A stretch of 64,000 nucleotides of DNA from Nephromyces sp. MM_2019 (taxonomy: Eukaryota > Apicomplexa > Aconoidasida > Nephromycida): the NCBI GenBank assembly GCA_015657535.1, contig JADHZB010001530.1, positions 1-64,000 of the forward strand, given 5' to 3'. Under the pieces are notes generated by a model that saw only the letters and a list, made by a program, of their open reading frames with translations, did no database searches and was not told the DNA's origin. Below are positions 47,501 to 57,890 of this stretch, piece after piece; within the stretch, counting starts at the first letter, position 1, and every line of letters starts with the position of its first letter. The translations under genes and the position numbers were made by a program.

Positions 47501-50500
47501 TTGGTGGAAGTTCGTACTGATTTTCGGCATGGTGGCACCTATTTTGGGAGTCTTCTTGCTTTCACGATTTTATCCTCTAGAAACACCCCTGTTTCTCGTT
47601 CAAACTAGGAAATATGAAGCTTGCAAGGGTATTTTAAAGAAGATTTACGGAGTGGAAAACATAAGTCATCACTTTATAGTAGTAGCTCATGAAGCACGAC
47701 AGGTGATTGATGCTGTTTCAATTTTTTCTGAAAATCTTGCAGTAGTCATTTTTTTTTCTCACACATTTTTTTTCAGAATTTCCGTAGCTATTTTTTCAAT
47801 TTATGTGTTTTTTCTGCTGAATGAAATCTTCAAGACTCAAGTAATTCAGCAGTTTTAGTAGAAAAATATCAATCTCTGGGAGAAGAAAATGCAAAAAATC
47901 GTTATCTTGACTTTTTTGAATTCGCAAAAAAACTGCTTGCTTACTTCTTCAAATTGTCACCCTAGCCTATTCATCTTTTTTGCTATTGAAATTTCATTTT
48001 CGCACAGCTGTGTGTTGTTTTCGAGTTTATATATCGGAGTTTTTTCTTCCAAAAAAACTCTTTTGTGTGTCGCTTCGCTGATATTCAATATCATTTTGAC
48101 TCGATTTTTCTCTGCTTTAAGGTTTTATTTGCAATTTTTTCCGTGTTTTTCCGCTCTTAGAGCGAGCTTTACAGCGGAAAATTCCTTTTTTCTTTCATAT
48201 AAAAGCAGTAGGTATTATGTTGCTTCTAACATATTCCCAAGCTTTTTTCTGATGTGAAAAATTAGAATTTTGAAGCAGGAAATGTAAAAAAGACTGTTTG
48301 AAAGGCACTTTCTGTGCCTTGCTTTTTTGCGATTTCAGAAACTCGAAGATTGGGAAAAGCTTTTCCCAATCTTCTATTGCTGCCTGTATATCAACATTTT
48401 ACCTATGAAGGTTTTTATTTTTCGCATTTTTTCATTTGAAGATGTCACTTTTATCTGAAAAATGTGTGTGTATGAAGGGCTAATTTTTCACGGTTTTTTA
48501 TATGAAGATAATTATTTTCTTTTCTATATTATTACTATTAGACTGTTTCCCTTTTGCTTCAAAGTGTGTAGAGCTTTTTTTGGCAATTTTCTCAGAAAAA
48601 ACCGGAAAATTTGTAGCAATTTTTATGCATCATTCTCTATATTCTCAGCCTGGAAATGCACGCATGGGAATTACAGCCTTTTTTTCTTCAAATCCTGAAT
48701 TTCGACGTACAATGATTGTTGGAGTAACTCTCGCTGCTTTTACTCAATTAAGCGGTATAAATGTGTTTAACACGACGAGCAACAGCCTTTTTATGCAAAT
48801 AGGTATGGGATATGTGGTGTTTGTGAGATTTTGTGGTGTATGCGTGTATTTTTTTAGAGTTTAAGCCCTTTTTTTTGTAAATTTTCGCCTGATTAATATA
48901 TTTTTGCTTAATTCGTTGTCGTACACACGCTTAAACAGAGAAAAATACGCGCAAAAGCACGCAAAGACCAATGTGCATACACATACATATAATTATACGC
49001 ACACATTCAGGTGATGATGATGCACATAAATACACATAATTACACGCACACAAACACACACGATGATGCACACTATTTTAAACACCTGAAAGATACTCAT
49101 CTTGATTTTCTTGCAGCTTTTTATCCTCAATTCTTTAGTCACTCAATAAATCCTAATATTTTCAGGTTTAAATACGAAGGAAGCAACCCTGGCGTCTACG
49201 TTTTTGATGATAATGAGCATCTTTGCCATCGTTCCTGCTGCTTTTACTGTTGACAAATGGGGAAGACGCAGTGTGTTGCTCATGGGAATTTCCTTGCAGG
49301 TCTTGTCATTGCTACCTGCTGCCATTGCCTTTACATGTTGCGAAGATTCCGCTTTCACTACTCTGTTGGGCCTTTTGTGCACTGCTTCCTTCATTGTAAG
49401 CTTTGGATTAGCCTTAGGGCCGGTTCCATTCGTTTACTTGGGTGAAGTATATCCGGAGGGAGTAAAGGTCAGTGTGTAGTTAGTTCATAGCTCTTCTTCT
49501 GTGCTGCTAGAATAATCTAGGGGTAGAAGGAGAACAGAATGAAACATATATTCGAGAAAAAGAATGTCAGACATAGTTTGTAGGAGGAGTGAAGAAATTG
49601 CCTTTTTTTATCAAGTATTTGTGTGTTTTTAAAGCTTATGAGATTGGGTTTATGCCGTTATTTTTATGCATTGGTGCGTAGGAAAGTTTGCTTTTTCTGC
49701 CCTTTTGTTTCCTGGGATTCTTATTGCTTGATTGCAGCTACACTAAACATGAAAAAGATGACCGAGGAGAAGAAGGGGGATAAGAAGAGGGAGAAGAAGA
49801 AGACGAAGAAGAAGAAGAAGAAGATAAAGATGAAGACAAAGCAGACAAAGGAAACGAAGAAGATAAAGATAAAATAGATTCGACGCAGAACAATGAGACT
49901 GAAGATTTCCGCTGCAGAAAATGTACGCCCAAGCAAATTTAGAGGTTATTAACGACTGCAAAGCATTAAAATCAGCGATAAGTTGAGCTCAAGAGTTTTT
50001 AATTTTGAGTATTTAAAAAACAGAATGAGAAGATTTTTACAGCAATATTAGAATGGCATGCGAATGGCGTCATGCAGTATTGAAGCTGTCGGCGGACTGA
50101 AGAGTAAAGATTGCAGTTATCATCATGTTTTTTTAATATTCTTGCAATCTCTTAGAGATAATACAAGAAAAGCTATGCTGTGTATCTCTATAAAAATTCT
50201 GGTTTGCTCAGATTTTCCTTATGAATATGCAAGTTTAGCCTAGTGGCATGCGAGCGGATTTTTGCTACCATTTTCATTTTTTATCTATTACTCTTATTTA
50301 AAATGAGATGATTAGTACTATTGCCTTATTACTGCAGCTGCTAGATTTTTTATTAGTGATGTTTGCACCAGGTGTTCTCTTCATACTTCTTGAAAACAGC
50401 TACCTTCTTCTCATGCAACCTGCGAAAACTATTTTCCCTCTAAATACTTGTTATATTATCTCATTGAACTCTTAATATGCTCTTGATTTTTATAGACATC

Positions 50501-51856
50501 ATATTTCACTATAAACCCCTCCTGCCAGGTTTTTAGGATGCTTTGGGGTGATTTTTATCGTATTTTCACTCCATCGATTTGTAATGTATACTAGGAATCA
50601 ATTTTAGTGCTAATATGCCTTTGTAGCTATTTTATTGCCAAAGTATTTGCAAGACGGTATGATCGCTTTTTAGTTTGGTGTTTAATGCGTTTTATTTCTG
50701 GTTGATTGTCGGTATAGTTTTTTGCATTTTTCAGCATTTTTTTGAGAATATAATTTCCAGCTTCTTTCGGTATTTCTTATGCTAGACGCCTAGTTTTTTG
50801 TTTGCGCAGCTTTCTACGTTGTTAAACTCTTCCTACCGGTGCTTCTTAAATGCATAAGTTTAGCGCAGTATTTTGGAATTCGATGTCACCAGTTTTTATG
50901 CCTTACAGCTTTCTGCAATAGCACTATAGATTTATCTTTAAGTACGCTAACGAGAAAAAATTTGTTGTTGCTACTAAAGTAATGCTCCTTCTCTTATGCA
51001 GGCCGTGGCTATAGGCTTATCTTACGCTGCAATGTGGTTAGCTTCTTTTGGCATATCTGCTCTTACCAGCTACTTGCCGACCCCTCAGGTTTATCCCACT
51101 TTTTTAGGTAAGCGAAGTATTTTTTGGAACATTTTTCAAGCTTTTTAATATAATGAGCATCGGTTTTTTCAAAGTGTTTAATCACCTGTAAAAGCCTCAG
51201 GGATTCCCATAAAAAAATTTAGGTTAAAAAATTTCCTGAAGGGCCATTACCGAGCTTGTTTCATTGCAACGCATATACTTTTTATTTTGGGGAATATTTG
51301 CATGTAAGCTGTTGTGAAATGCATCAAATATAGCTAACTTGAAAGAATTTTATACGATTTTTTGGGCACGTGATGAAGCGCCTTCGCATTCTTATTCAGA
51401 GAATATTTCATTACTTGGGTTGAATATAAAGTTCTTTTTCAATGAGAAATCATTGGATTTACTTCTAATCGCTGGCGTATGATTATTTTCCTGTGATAAA
51501 ATAGAGGCTTTGTGTGCTATTTTTGGAGTATACCTAGAATTTTATTTTCTCTATAGAGAGATCTCATGCTTTGTAATTTTGTTCTGAAGCCTTTGCATTC
51601 ACGTGGTTAAAGTTCCTTGCGCACTTTTCACAGTTTTGCTAATTATCCATTCACATTTTAAAGATAAGATATTTTTTTTTCTGCTTTTTTTATTGAGCTT
51701 AAAGTATCAATGATTTAATATTGCTTTATTATTGCAGCTACGAATGTACTGGCGCTGTTCTTCACGTACTTTTATGTTGCGGAGACGAAAAATGTGAGAA
51801 AGTTTAACCCTTCATCTGCTAATACAGAGCTAGAAGCGTGGAGTCTTGAGGATTGA
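41541..51856 (+). CDS. MFS hexose-transporter-like protein
   Basis: A 12-helix facilitative sugar transporter, probably in the plasma membrane. Ten exons join in phase: 41541-41781, 41834-41861, 43960-44042, 44071-44299, 44993-45106, 47498-47702, 48649-48802, 49166-49467, 51002-51107 and 51738-51856 (TGA), giving about 526 aa. The second exon (28 nt) and the 43960 acceptor are the weak points. Helix 1 reads SGAILAATTGSFMLGYSIAV. The loop motifs DRGRR (after helix 2) and DKWGRR (after helix 8) are present, as are GRFLTGIATGLCCCVVPVYI and ISEIVP. LETPLFL stands for the PESPRFL motif. Helix 7 has TQLSGINVFNTTSN, helix 10 GPVPFVYLGEVYPEG, and the end AETKN replaces PETKG. Overall it resembles apicomplexan HT1/GT1 proteins closely. 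The N-terminus (about 50 residues) is acidic and cytosolic. The ATG at 41541 is the first in frame, though the frame is open upstream. Confidence 0.93.
43153..43164. promoter_or_regulatory. GTGTACGTACAC palindrome (intronic)
   Basis: Same 12-bp palindrome as at 15289 and 28745, flanked here by A and T to give AGTGTACGTACACT. It lies in transporter intron 2. A variant GTGTACATACAC lies in a later intron at 46718-46729. Confidence 0.5.
49747..49880. repeat. GAA-type purine tract inside a transporter intron
   Basis: A run of GAAGAA, GATAAA and GAGAAG units stands out in an otherwise T-rich intron (between exons 49166-49467 and 51002-51107). One frame encodes Lys-rich low complexity. Another encodes an acidic Glu/Asp/Lys stretch that stays open to TAG at about 49,940 and ends DFRCRKCTPKQI. 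Confidence 0.85.
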
Positions 51857-53271
51857 ACTTAAAACTAGATTTAAATCAGTCTGGCTGTAGTTGCTCTTGC
51901 GGGAGTAAAAGAGCCTTTCGCTTAACCATGAATTGTTTCATATGTTGAATAGCCTTACCTCTATGGTCCATATGCCTAATGCCAAATTTGCTTGCATTTT
52001 TTTATATTTCTCAGAGCAATTATAATCCTGCATGTCTTATGAATACAATGGATACAGCGAAGTGATGCTATTCGGCAATACTTGGCATTTATTTTATAAG
52101 CAGGAATTTATATATTGTCTTCTGCTTGCCCTGCTGAATCATGATAATCACAAGTGCTACTGTTTTTAGTAATATACATACATGCAAGTTAGCTGGCAAA
52201 AAAATTAGCGCACTCTCAGGCGATTTTTTCTTCGTGGGAATTAGTCCTCTTTCGGTATCAACTTCAATAGCGCGTGTGTATTAAGACACGCAATTGCTTC
52301 TTGAATTTTTGTCGACAAAACAACTATAAGGTAACTATCCTGAAGTGGAAGTATTTTTGCTTATTTTAGAAAAAACCGATAAAATTGCTGACTCGCGCAT
52401 ACTTGAGCAGAACTCCATACAGTACTATTTGAGATATGCTTTGTGCTGAAATGATTTCGCTAAAATAAAGTGAAATCAGAACAATCGAGAAATCTCCTTG
52501 GTTTAGTGTAGCCCCTGCTAGCGATAAGTTTCCGACGGCTCCGGTCATGGCATATCCGTATGGGAGCGCACGATTTGCTAGCAGCGCCAGTATTAATCAT
52601 GAAAAACTTGGCATTATAGCTTCTCGAGAGTTTTTATACTACTAGTTCTCTTCTCGCGCTCTCAGACCAGGATTTTTTACTTATTCAGGCAGTATCGATT
52701 ATATCTTGAATTTGATCACATGTTACCTCGTGTCCGATCTTCCATGCTCCAATAAAATAACTTTAATTTCTGAATATATATCCCAAGTCATTAATTCTGG
52801 TTCTATTTTGCCTCTTTAGTTTCTTATGTTGTGCGCTAATATCGCAGAAGCTACCAAAAACCACGGCTTATATATCTAGGAGTTGATTTTTTGCGCGAAA
52901 GCTATCAGCTAGCGACTTTGAGATGCTGCCGATGATTCTTTGGCACAGTTTAGTTGCAGACCACGGAAAATGTCATAAATGACAAAAGTTAATACATTAA
53001 GAACAGCCTTACTATACTCCTATTATCATAAATATTATAACATTACGATTCATTGAAACTGCACTTGTACCAGCTATTAAGGTACATTATTACCATTTGG
53101 AGAATGTTCCGCCACTTTATAACCTTGATAAGCGCGACGTATTCACAAAACAATCCTTAATATTTCAGTACCGTGGCACAAAATCCGCGGTACTAGAATA
53201 TTAGAGGCAGCTTTCCAAAGTCTGTTCATCTTACATTAAGGATTGTCAATGATAGTTACTGAGTACCCTGT
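51857..53271. other. Intergenic stretch after the transporter
   Basis: Tail-to-tail region between the + strand transporter and the - strand coiled-coil gene. Composition changes from T-rich to even at about 52.2 kb. No convincing gene was read. A 60-codon minus frame at 52,366-52,548 has no supporting motif. Confidence 0.5.
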
Positions 53272-55145
53272 TCAGTAGTTCCAGCTACTGGTACTTGTTT
53301 GATTCTGAGTGCTTTTCTACAGAAACAAAAATTCAACTTTGCGGGAGGCACAGGATATACCCACAAAGAACTATTTATGCTGCTCACACATCCTGTGGAT
53401 CTACGCTAAAAGTTGAATATGTAAGCGAATTTCCCCTTGAAAGTCTCTTTTTAGGAATTACCGAAGGCTCTTCAAGCAGTAATCGCTTGTTTTGAACCTT
53501 TGAGTGTAATTTCTTAGGGTAGAAACTCGACTGCAAAATTATGAACGACAAACTAATGCGATAATTTATGGGAATTTGCGTGGCATTCTTACTGCTAGAG
53601 GTAAGACACAGAAGCTTTTTGTGCTGACCCTCTTTGTGTAGCGGGACTTCTCACTTTCTGGTAGCTTCACTTTGCCGTCTTCCATTTCTTTTTCAGCTGA
53701 TACTGCAGCTGTCAGGATATATTTTTGTAGTGCGTACCCGCTCTGGTCGAGTTTGATGCTTATCATTATACCTTCAGGTTGAATTTTCACCTCCGTAATC
53801 AGGCTTCCCTGAGCAAGCTGAGGCTGTGCTTGATTTACAGGTGATCCTACCCTTGTAGTGCTCAGTGCCACCTCTGCATTACTTGAGTTCGTCGCAGCCT
53901 CAGTCTGGTTCGACTGGCTGATGAGCAAGCATTGATTTGATTTTGGATTCTTTTAAGCAAATTCTCTGGCAAGGTAACCAAAGATTCGTTCAAACCTGAT
54001 TGTCGGGTTCCGGATGTCAATGTCATCGCACTGAAGTTGCCACAGACATAAAAAACTTGCAAGTGGCTTGCCAAAGCTTTGAGTATATGGTTAAGAAAGG
54101 CTATATAGGACTAGCAGGAATTGTTGCTCGTGCAGTGACGAAATGTTTGAGCATGATTACGCTGCATCATACGCATTGTGAGATAAGCGGAATACTTCTT
54201 CTATTCACCTGAGCAACACTGTGCTTCAAACCAATGAACTGTGTTCCTACTGCTGCCATGGTAAATGGCATTTAAATATTATTTTTCGCTTGTTACAGTA
54301 ACATTGACTAAGTGCTACCAACTTCAGTGTGTGACAGCTACGTGATACCTACCTTTTTAGTTGATAGCTCAACCACTTCTTCTTGAAGATTATTCTCCGG
54401 TCTAAATTTCTGAGTCTGAAACGACGCTAACTCAACAGGATCGTGCGCTTTATCACTTCAAGCTAACTTGTAATTTTTGATCCAAGTAGAAATGTTTTTC
54501 TGCCAGTATCCTTGCCTCTTCTATTGCTTCTGACTCCTATATTTAGCTTTTTTCATATGCTCCAAGGAGAGTATTCGCTAGCATACCTTCTTTAGAGACA
54601 GTTTTTCCCTTGAATAATCCTGAAACCTGGATAGGAAACAAGCTACTGTAATTTTGTATCGTCTCTACATGGCTATAAGGTGTAATTACGGGTCTTACGC
54701 TTTCTGCTCTTCGTTCACTCTGCGCCTCGCGTGCTCTAAGTCTATGAAATATTCCGATAAATTTCTTGACGCTGTAGAATTACTGTCCTGAAGCTGGCTT
54801 ATTGATCTCCTCAGGCTCTCATTCTTTTCTTTCCAATGTAGGTAGTCTGAAGAGGTATAGCATTCGGGAGAATCAATTTTATGTTAACATCTTGATGGAT
54901 ACTCTCACTTTCATCCAATGATATACATCTGTGCAACAAGTCCTCGTTTTCATACCTTTACGAAGTCGTCCCATTTCGTCATAAATATTTTGGTACTCAA
55001 CATTGTTTTCTAACTCGAGTTTGACATGCTCCTCCAACGATAATAACTCATGCTTTTTCAACACGTATTGTAGTTTTTTCTGTGACTTAATTAGAAGTTT
55101 TTTAAGTTTATCAACGGCGTCTTCCCGTTCCCTGTCTGCCATCAT
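53272..55145 (-). CDS. Coiled-coil protein gene with very short introns
   Basis: Exons (minus), all in phase: 55145-54997 (ATG), 54955-54909, 54846-54784, 54741-54699, 54645-54587, 54529-54468, 54430-54349, 54252-54209, 54161-54112, 54066-53915, 53846-53593 and 53530-53384 (TGA). An alternative splice after GAT|GTGTGA leads to a last exon 53316-53272. Introns are 37-96 nt, most 41-62 nt. The 42-nt intron 3 could be retained, since it stays open. The product is about 383-397 aa. Its N-terminus MMADREREDAVDKLKKLL begins a long charged helix (EEHVKLELENNVEYENEDLL, then KEKNESLRRSISQLQDS) typical of coiled coil. A middle region is rich in Gln and Asn. The C-terminal part has ITEVKIQPEGIMISIKLD and a basic tail with Ser/Pro/Lys. 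No family is recognised; a golgin-like or cytoskeletal role is only a guess. Read without introns it would look like a frame-shifted pseudogene. Confidence 0.7.
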
Positions 55146-55280
55146 GTTTTCGAATTTTTATTCATGCACAATTTTTTTTCACTTGAACCGCGTCTGTCCT
55201 TCGGATATGTGTCAATTTCTTTACTTTGGAAAATTTAAATATACCGAACTCCACTTGCCAATAGGTAACCGAAGTGTTTT

Positions 55281-55517
55281 GTGTGTTATGTTCTGGTAAC
55301 TTCTACAAATATACTACAAAAAAGCTACTACTGCGCATGCCGCTTAGTCATGAAAAACTTGGCGGCAATGGGCCTAGTGTATCTACACTTCGAGTTGATT
55401 GCAGCGTACAAGAAAGACAAGGTTCACGCGCTTTCATCCTCAGTAGAGTTGCTGAGTTTGATGAATGCAATATATAAGCGGTTTTCTCTCTACCATCACA
55501 AAAAGTTTTTCTTTTAA
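55281..55517 (+). CDS. Small open frame, possible gene
   Basis: A frame on + begins about 135 bases from the divergent coiled-coil gene start. From the ATG at 55350 it encodes about 55 residues: MKNLAAMGLVYLHFELIAAY, then KKDKVHALSSSVELLSLMNA and a basic aromatic end with stop TAA. It looks like an amphipathic helical protein, but it is short and has no motif. It could also be one exon, as a GTTCAC donor follows KKDK. Confidence 0.27.
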   Translation: MCYVLVTSTNILQKSYYCACRLVMKNLAAMGLVYLHFELIAAYKKDKVHALSSSVELLSLMNAIYKRFSLYHHKKFFF

Positions 55518-56430
55518 TTAATATTTTTTGCTCACTGGTCATATTCTTTTTTGTTGCAATGTTGTGTGGATCGTTTGAAAAGAGTTACAGCAAGCACCAC
55601 CTCATTGTCTAGCTCAACTTAGCTCCTATATATATTACCTACAAAATATTGGAGTGAACTGCCAAAGTTTTATTCTGATTTTTCAATACCGAAAATGACG
55701 CTACTGCAAAAAATGATTTTAACGAGTCCACTGAACCTACCAGCTATAACTGCGTTTAAGGCTGGCAGAATATGTACAGTACTCCTACTGTCTGAAAGCT
55801 CTGCATATATTTCTGGCTCCTATCTGTCAAACTTTCGCATATAATAAGTAACAGTTTCAGCGCATAATATTTCATATCCCGAATCATATATGGCTCGTTT
55901 TGCAGCTTACTTCGTTCGCCCTAGATTCAAGTCCATCATATACCACTTCAATACAATAACGTTACCCTAAACTATACCCTATATCTCTATCCTGCTCATT
56001 CTTGACCAGACCTACCATTGATCTACATCTAGTCGTAGCATGGTGTTTCATTTTTTTAAAATTACTTAAAGCTCATCTAGCGAAACACCTATAAAAATCA
56101 TCCATTGAATTGGCACATATTAGTCATCGTATCTTAGGAAAAGCAAAGGGAGTTGCGATGCAATAGTAGAGTAACGGCTAGTTAGACCGGTGAATCATCA
56201 CTATCTCTTTAGCTCCGTTAAAGTTAGAGAATTAAACATTACTACTGACTATTATACTCAGCTGGAGATATTAGCGTATCAGACCTAGTCATACAGATGC
56301 ATTTTTTGATCTGCTGAAAGCATAGATGCTGTTAAAGGTTGTTCAATAGCATTTTTTAATCATAAACATAAGATATGGTATGCATATGGTCACTACCACC
56401 GTATCCTGGCTATGAATACTTTTGCATCAG

Positions 56431-56631
56431 AAGGGCATCATACGTGTGGCAGTGGTGAATAAAGAATTAATGTTATCCATCGGCTGAAAAAATAAGAACA
56501 GAAAATTTCGAAGAACCCGTCTCCGCGATGGCATAGGTAGCATTTTTGAAACTCCTCCAGCAAGTAAGTACCTAGCTCCGCTTATTCTAGAATTTCGAGA
56601 GGGTTCGATTATAGTCACCAGGCGACTGTAA
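56431..56631 (+). CDS. 3' end of a small basic protein
   Basis: Exon 56431-56454 (KGIIRVAV) joins in phase across a 42-nt intron to 56497-56631. That exon reads NRKFRRTRLRDGIGSIFETP, then a short hydrophobic part and FREGSIIVTRRL before TAA. A consensus-looking 27-nt intron (56564-56590, GTAAGT to TTCTAG) could be removed, but the frame stays open without splicing, so it is not needed. The basic short-strand character recalls ribosomal or organellar proteins. I do not recognise the family, and the 5' exons were not found. Confidence 0.35.
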
Positions 56632-57890
56632 TAAATTCAACTATTTCTGTAATAAAAAGAGTGCTTTAACCTAAACAATCCTTCAAACTATTCAAACTTT
56701 TAAAATTGCTTTTACAATAAGCAAGCGTTGCATTTAAGCCTTCATTGTGCGTAATCAGGTGAGATAACAATTCCTGTCGTATGCCAGTGGATCAATATTT
56801 TTCTTTGAATCACAGATTCTGGCGATAGTGTCAAGTTGATAAATGACGTTATTAACCAGAAGAACATTTTTAGAATAATTTTTTGGGTGAGAATAACTAT
56901 AGAAATATTGCCAAAGTGAAGTTACCGGAAAGTAGTTTAAAGTCTAGGTTTCATAGATAAGTATCCAAATTTACAAGCTTTAGGATAGATTGTAGTGATC
57001 CTCAATATTATACAAGCATTAAAAGCGACACTGAAGTAAACTCAAGAGAAAGGAGGCTCAACTCCGCACTTCACACCAGGAATAAATCAGGGAAGAGAGA
57101 AAATGGGCACCATGCCCAAAAACTCTAGGCCTGATGAGTGTTACTTTCTAGCCTGTCGCCAAAAAATTTCATACCACAATGAAAAGATAACTTTCTTCGG
57201 GATACCTCGTATGCCAATCCATTCTCAGAAGAAAATTATTTTTATTACTTTTAATTGCTACAGCACAAAAATTAACAGAGCCAAGTACTTCGTATTAAAT
57301 TTCCTGCTGCACCCGTGAAGGAGTTTGCAGAAAATTGATATCGACCTGCTTGACTGCTAATAATAATATTATTAGCAGACTCGCTTAGACTGTTGAGCAT
57401 TAGCAGGCTAACCAACAAGTAGAATTAACCTCTAACGCGTAGACTCTATAAATATGTCTCAATGCCTCATTCCGGGAGAATCTTCTTCACACAAGTAACA
57501 AGCGCTTTATCAGCCAATAATGAATGCGCCGTCGGGTGTTCTGTACCAAAATTCATTCTGATGGCTGCGTTACAAAATCAATCTCCCCATAAGAGAATCA
57601 AGCACTACTTTTTCCAAGAAGCATAAAAAATGAATAAAATACCTTTTAGGCAAATTTTTCATATATTCCATGTTACTATTTGGACCATTATTGACTCCAC
57701 ATGGGTAGCCTGTACAGAGTATTAAGGTATACCGTGAGCTTGGCCACTTACCGAAGAGAGCACCTTTGATGCGCCCTCATATTAAAAGCCCTCTCCAAAT
57801 ATGCACTACAAATATAAATTAACTGCATCATTGCGGCGTAATAATCTCTTTTGTACTCTGAAGGAATAAAAAGCTTACTAATTTTACATC
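56632..57890. other. Stretch without a resolved gene
   Basis: Even composition, no repeats of note. A 71-codon + frame at 57103-57318 (CYFLACRQKISYHNEKITFF) has no motif or splice partner. It probably contains the 5' flank of the MRH gene. Confidence 0.4.

Noticed and set aside
47825..47960. Charged open frame (VLVEKYQSLGEENAKNRYLD) as an extra transporter exon
   Set aside because: Phases do not match the flanking exons, and the loop between helices 6 and 7 already has the family's usual length without it.
53272..55145. Interpretation as a frame-shifted pseudogene
   Set aside because: All frame changes and both in-frame stop regions are removed by GT-AG segments with matching phases, which random decay would not give.
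56564..56590. 27-nt intron (GTAAGT...TTCTAG) in the small basic gene
   Set aside because: Its length is a multiple of three and the frame is open through it, so splicing is not required.
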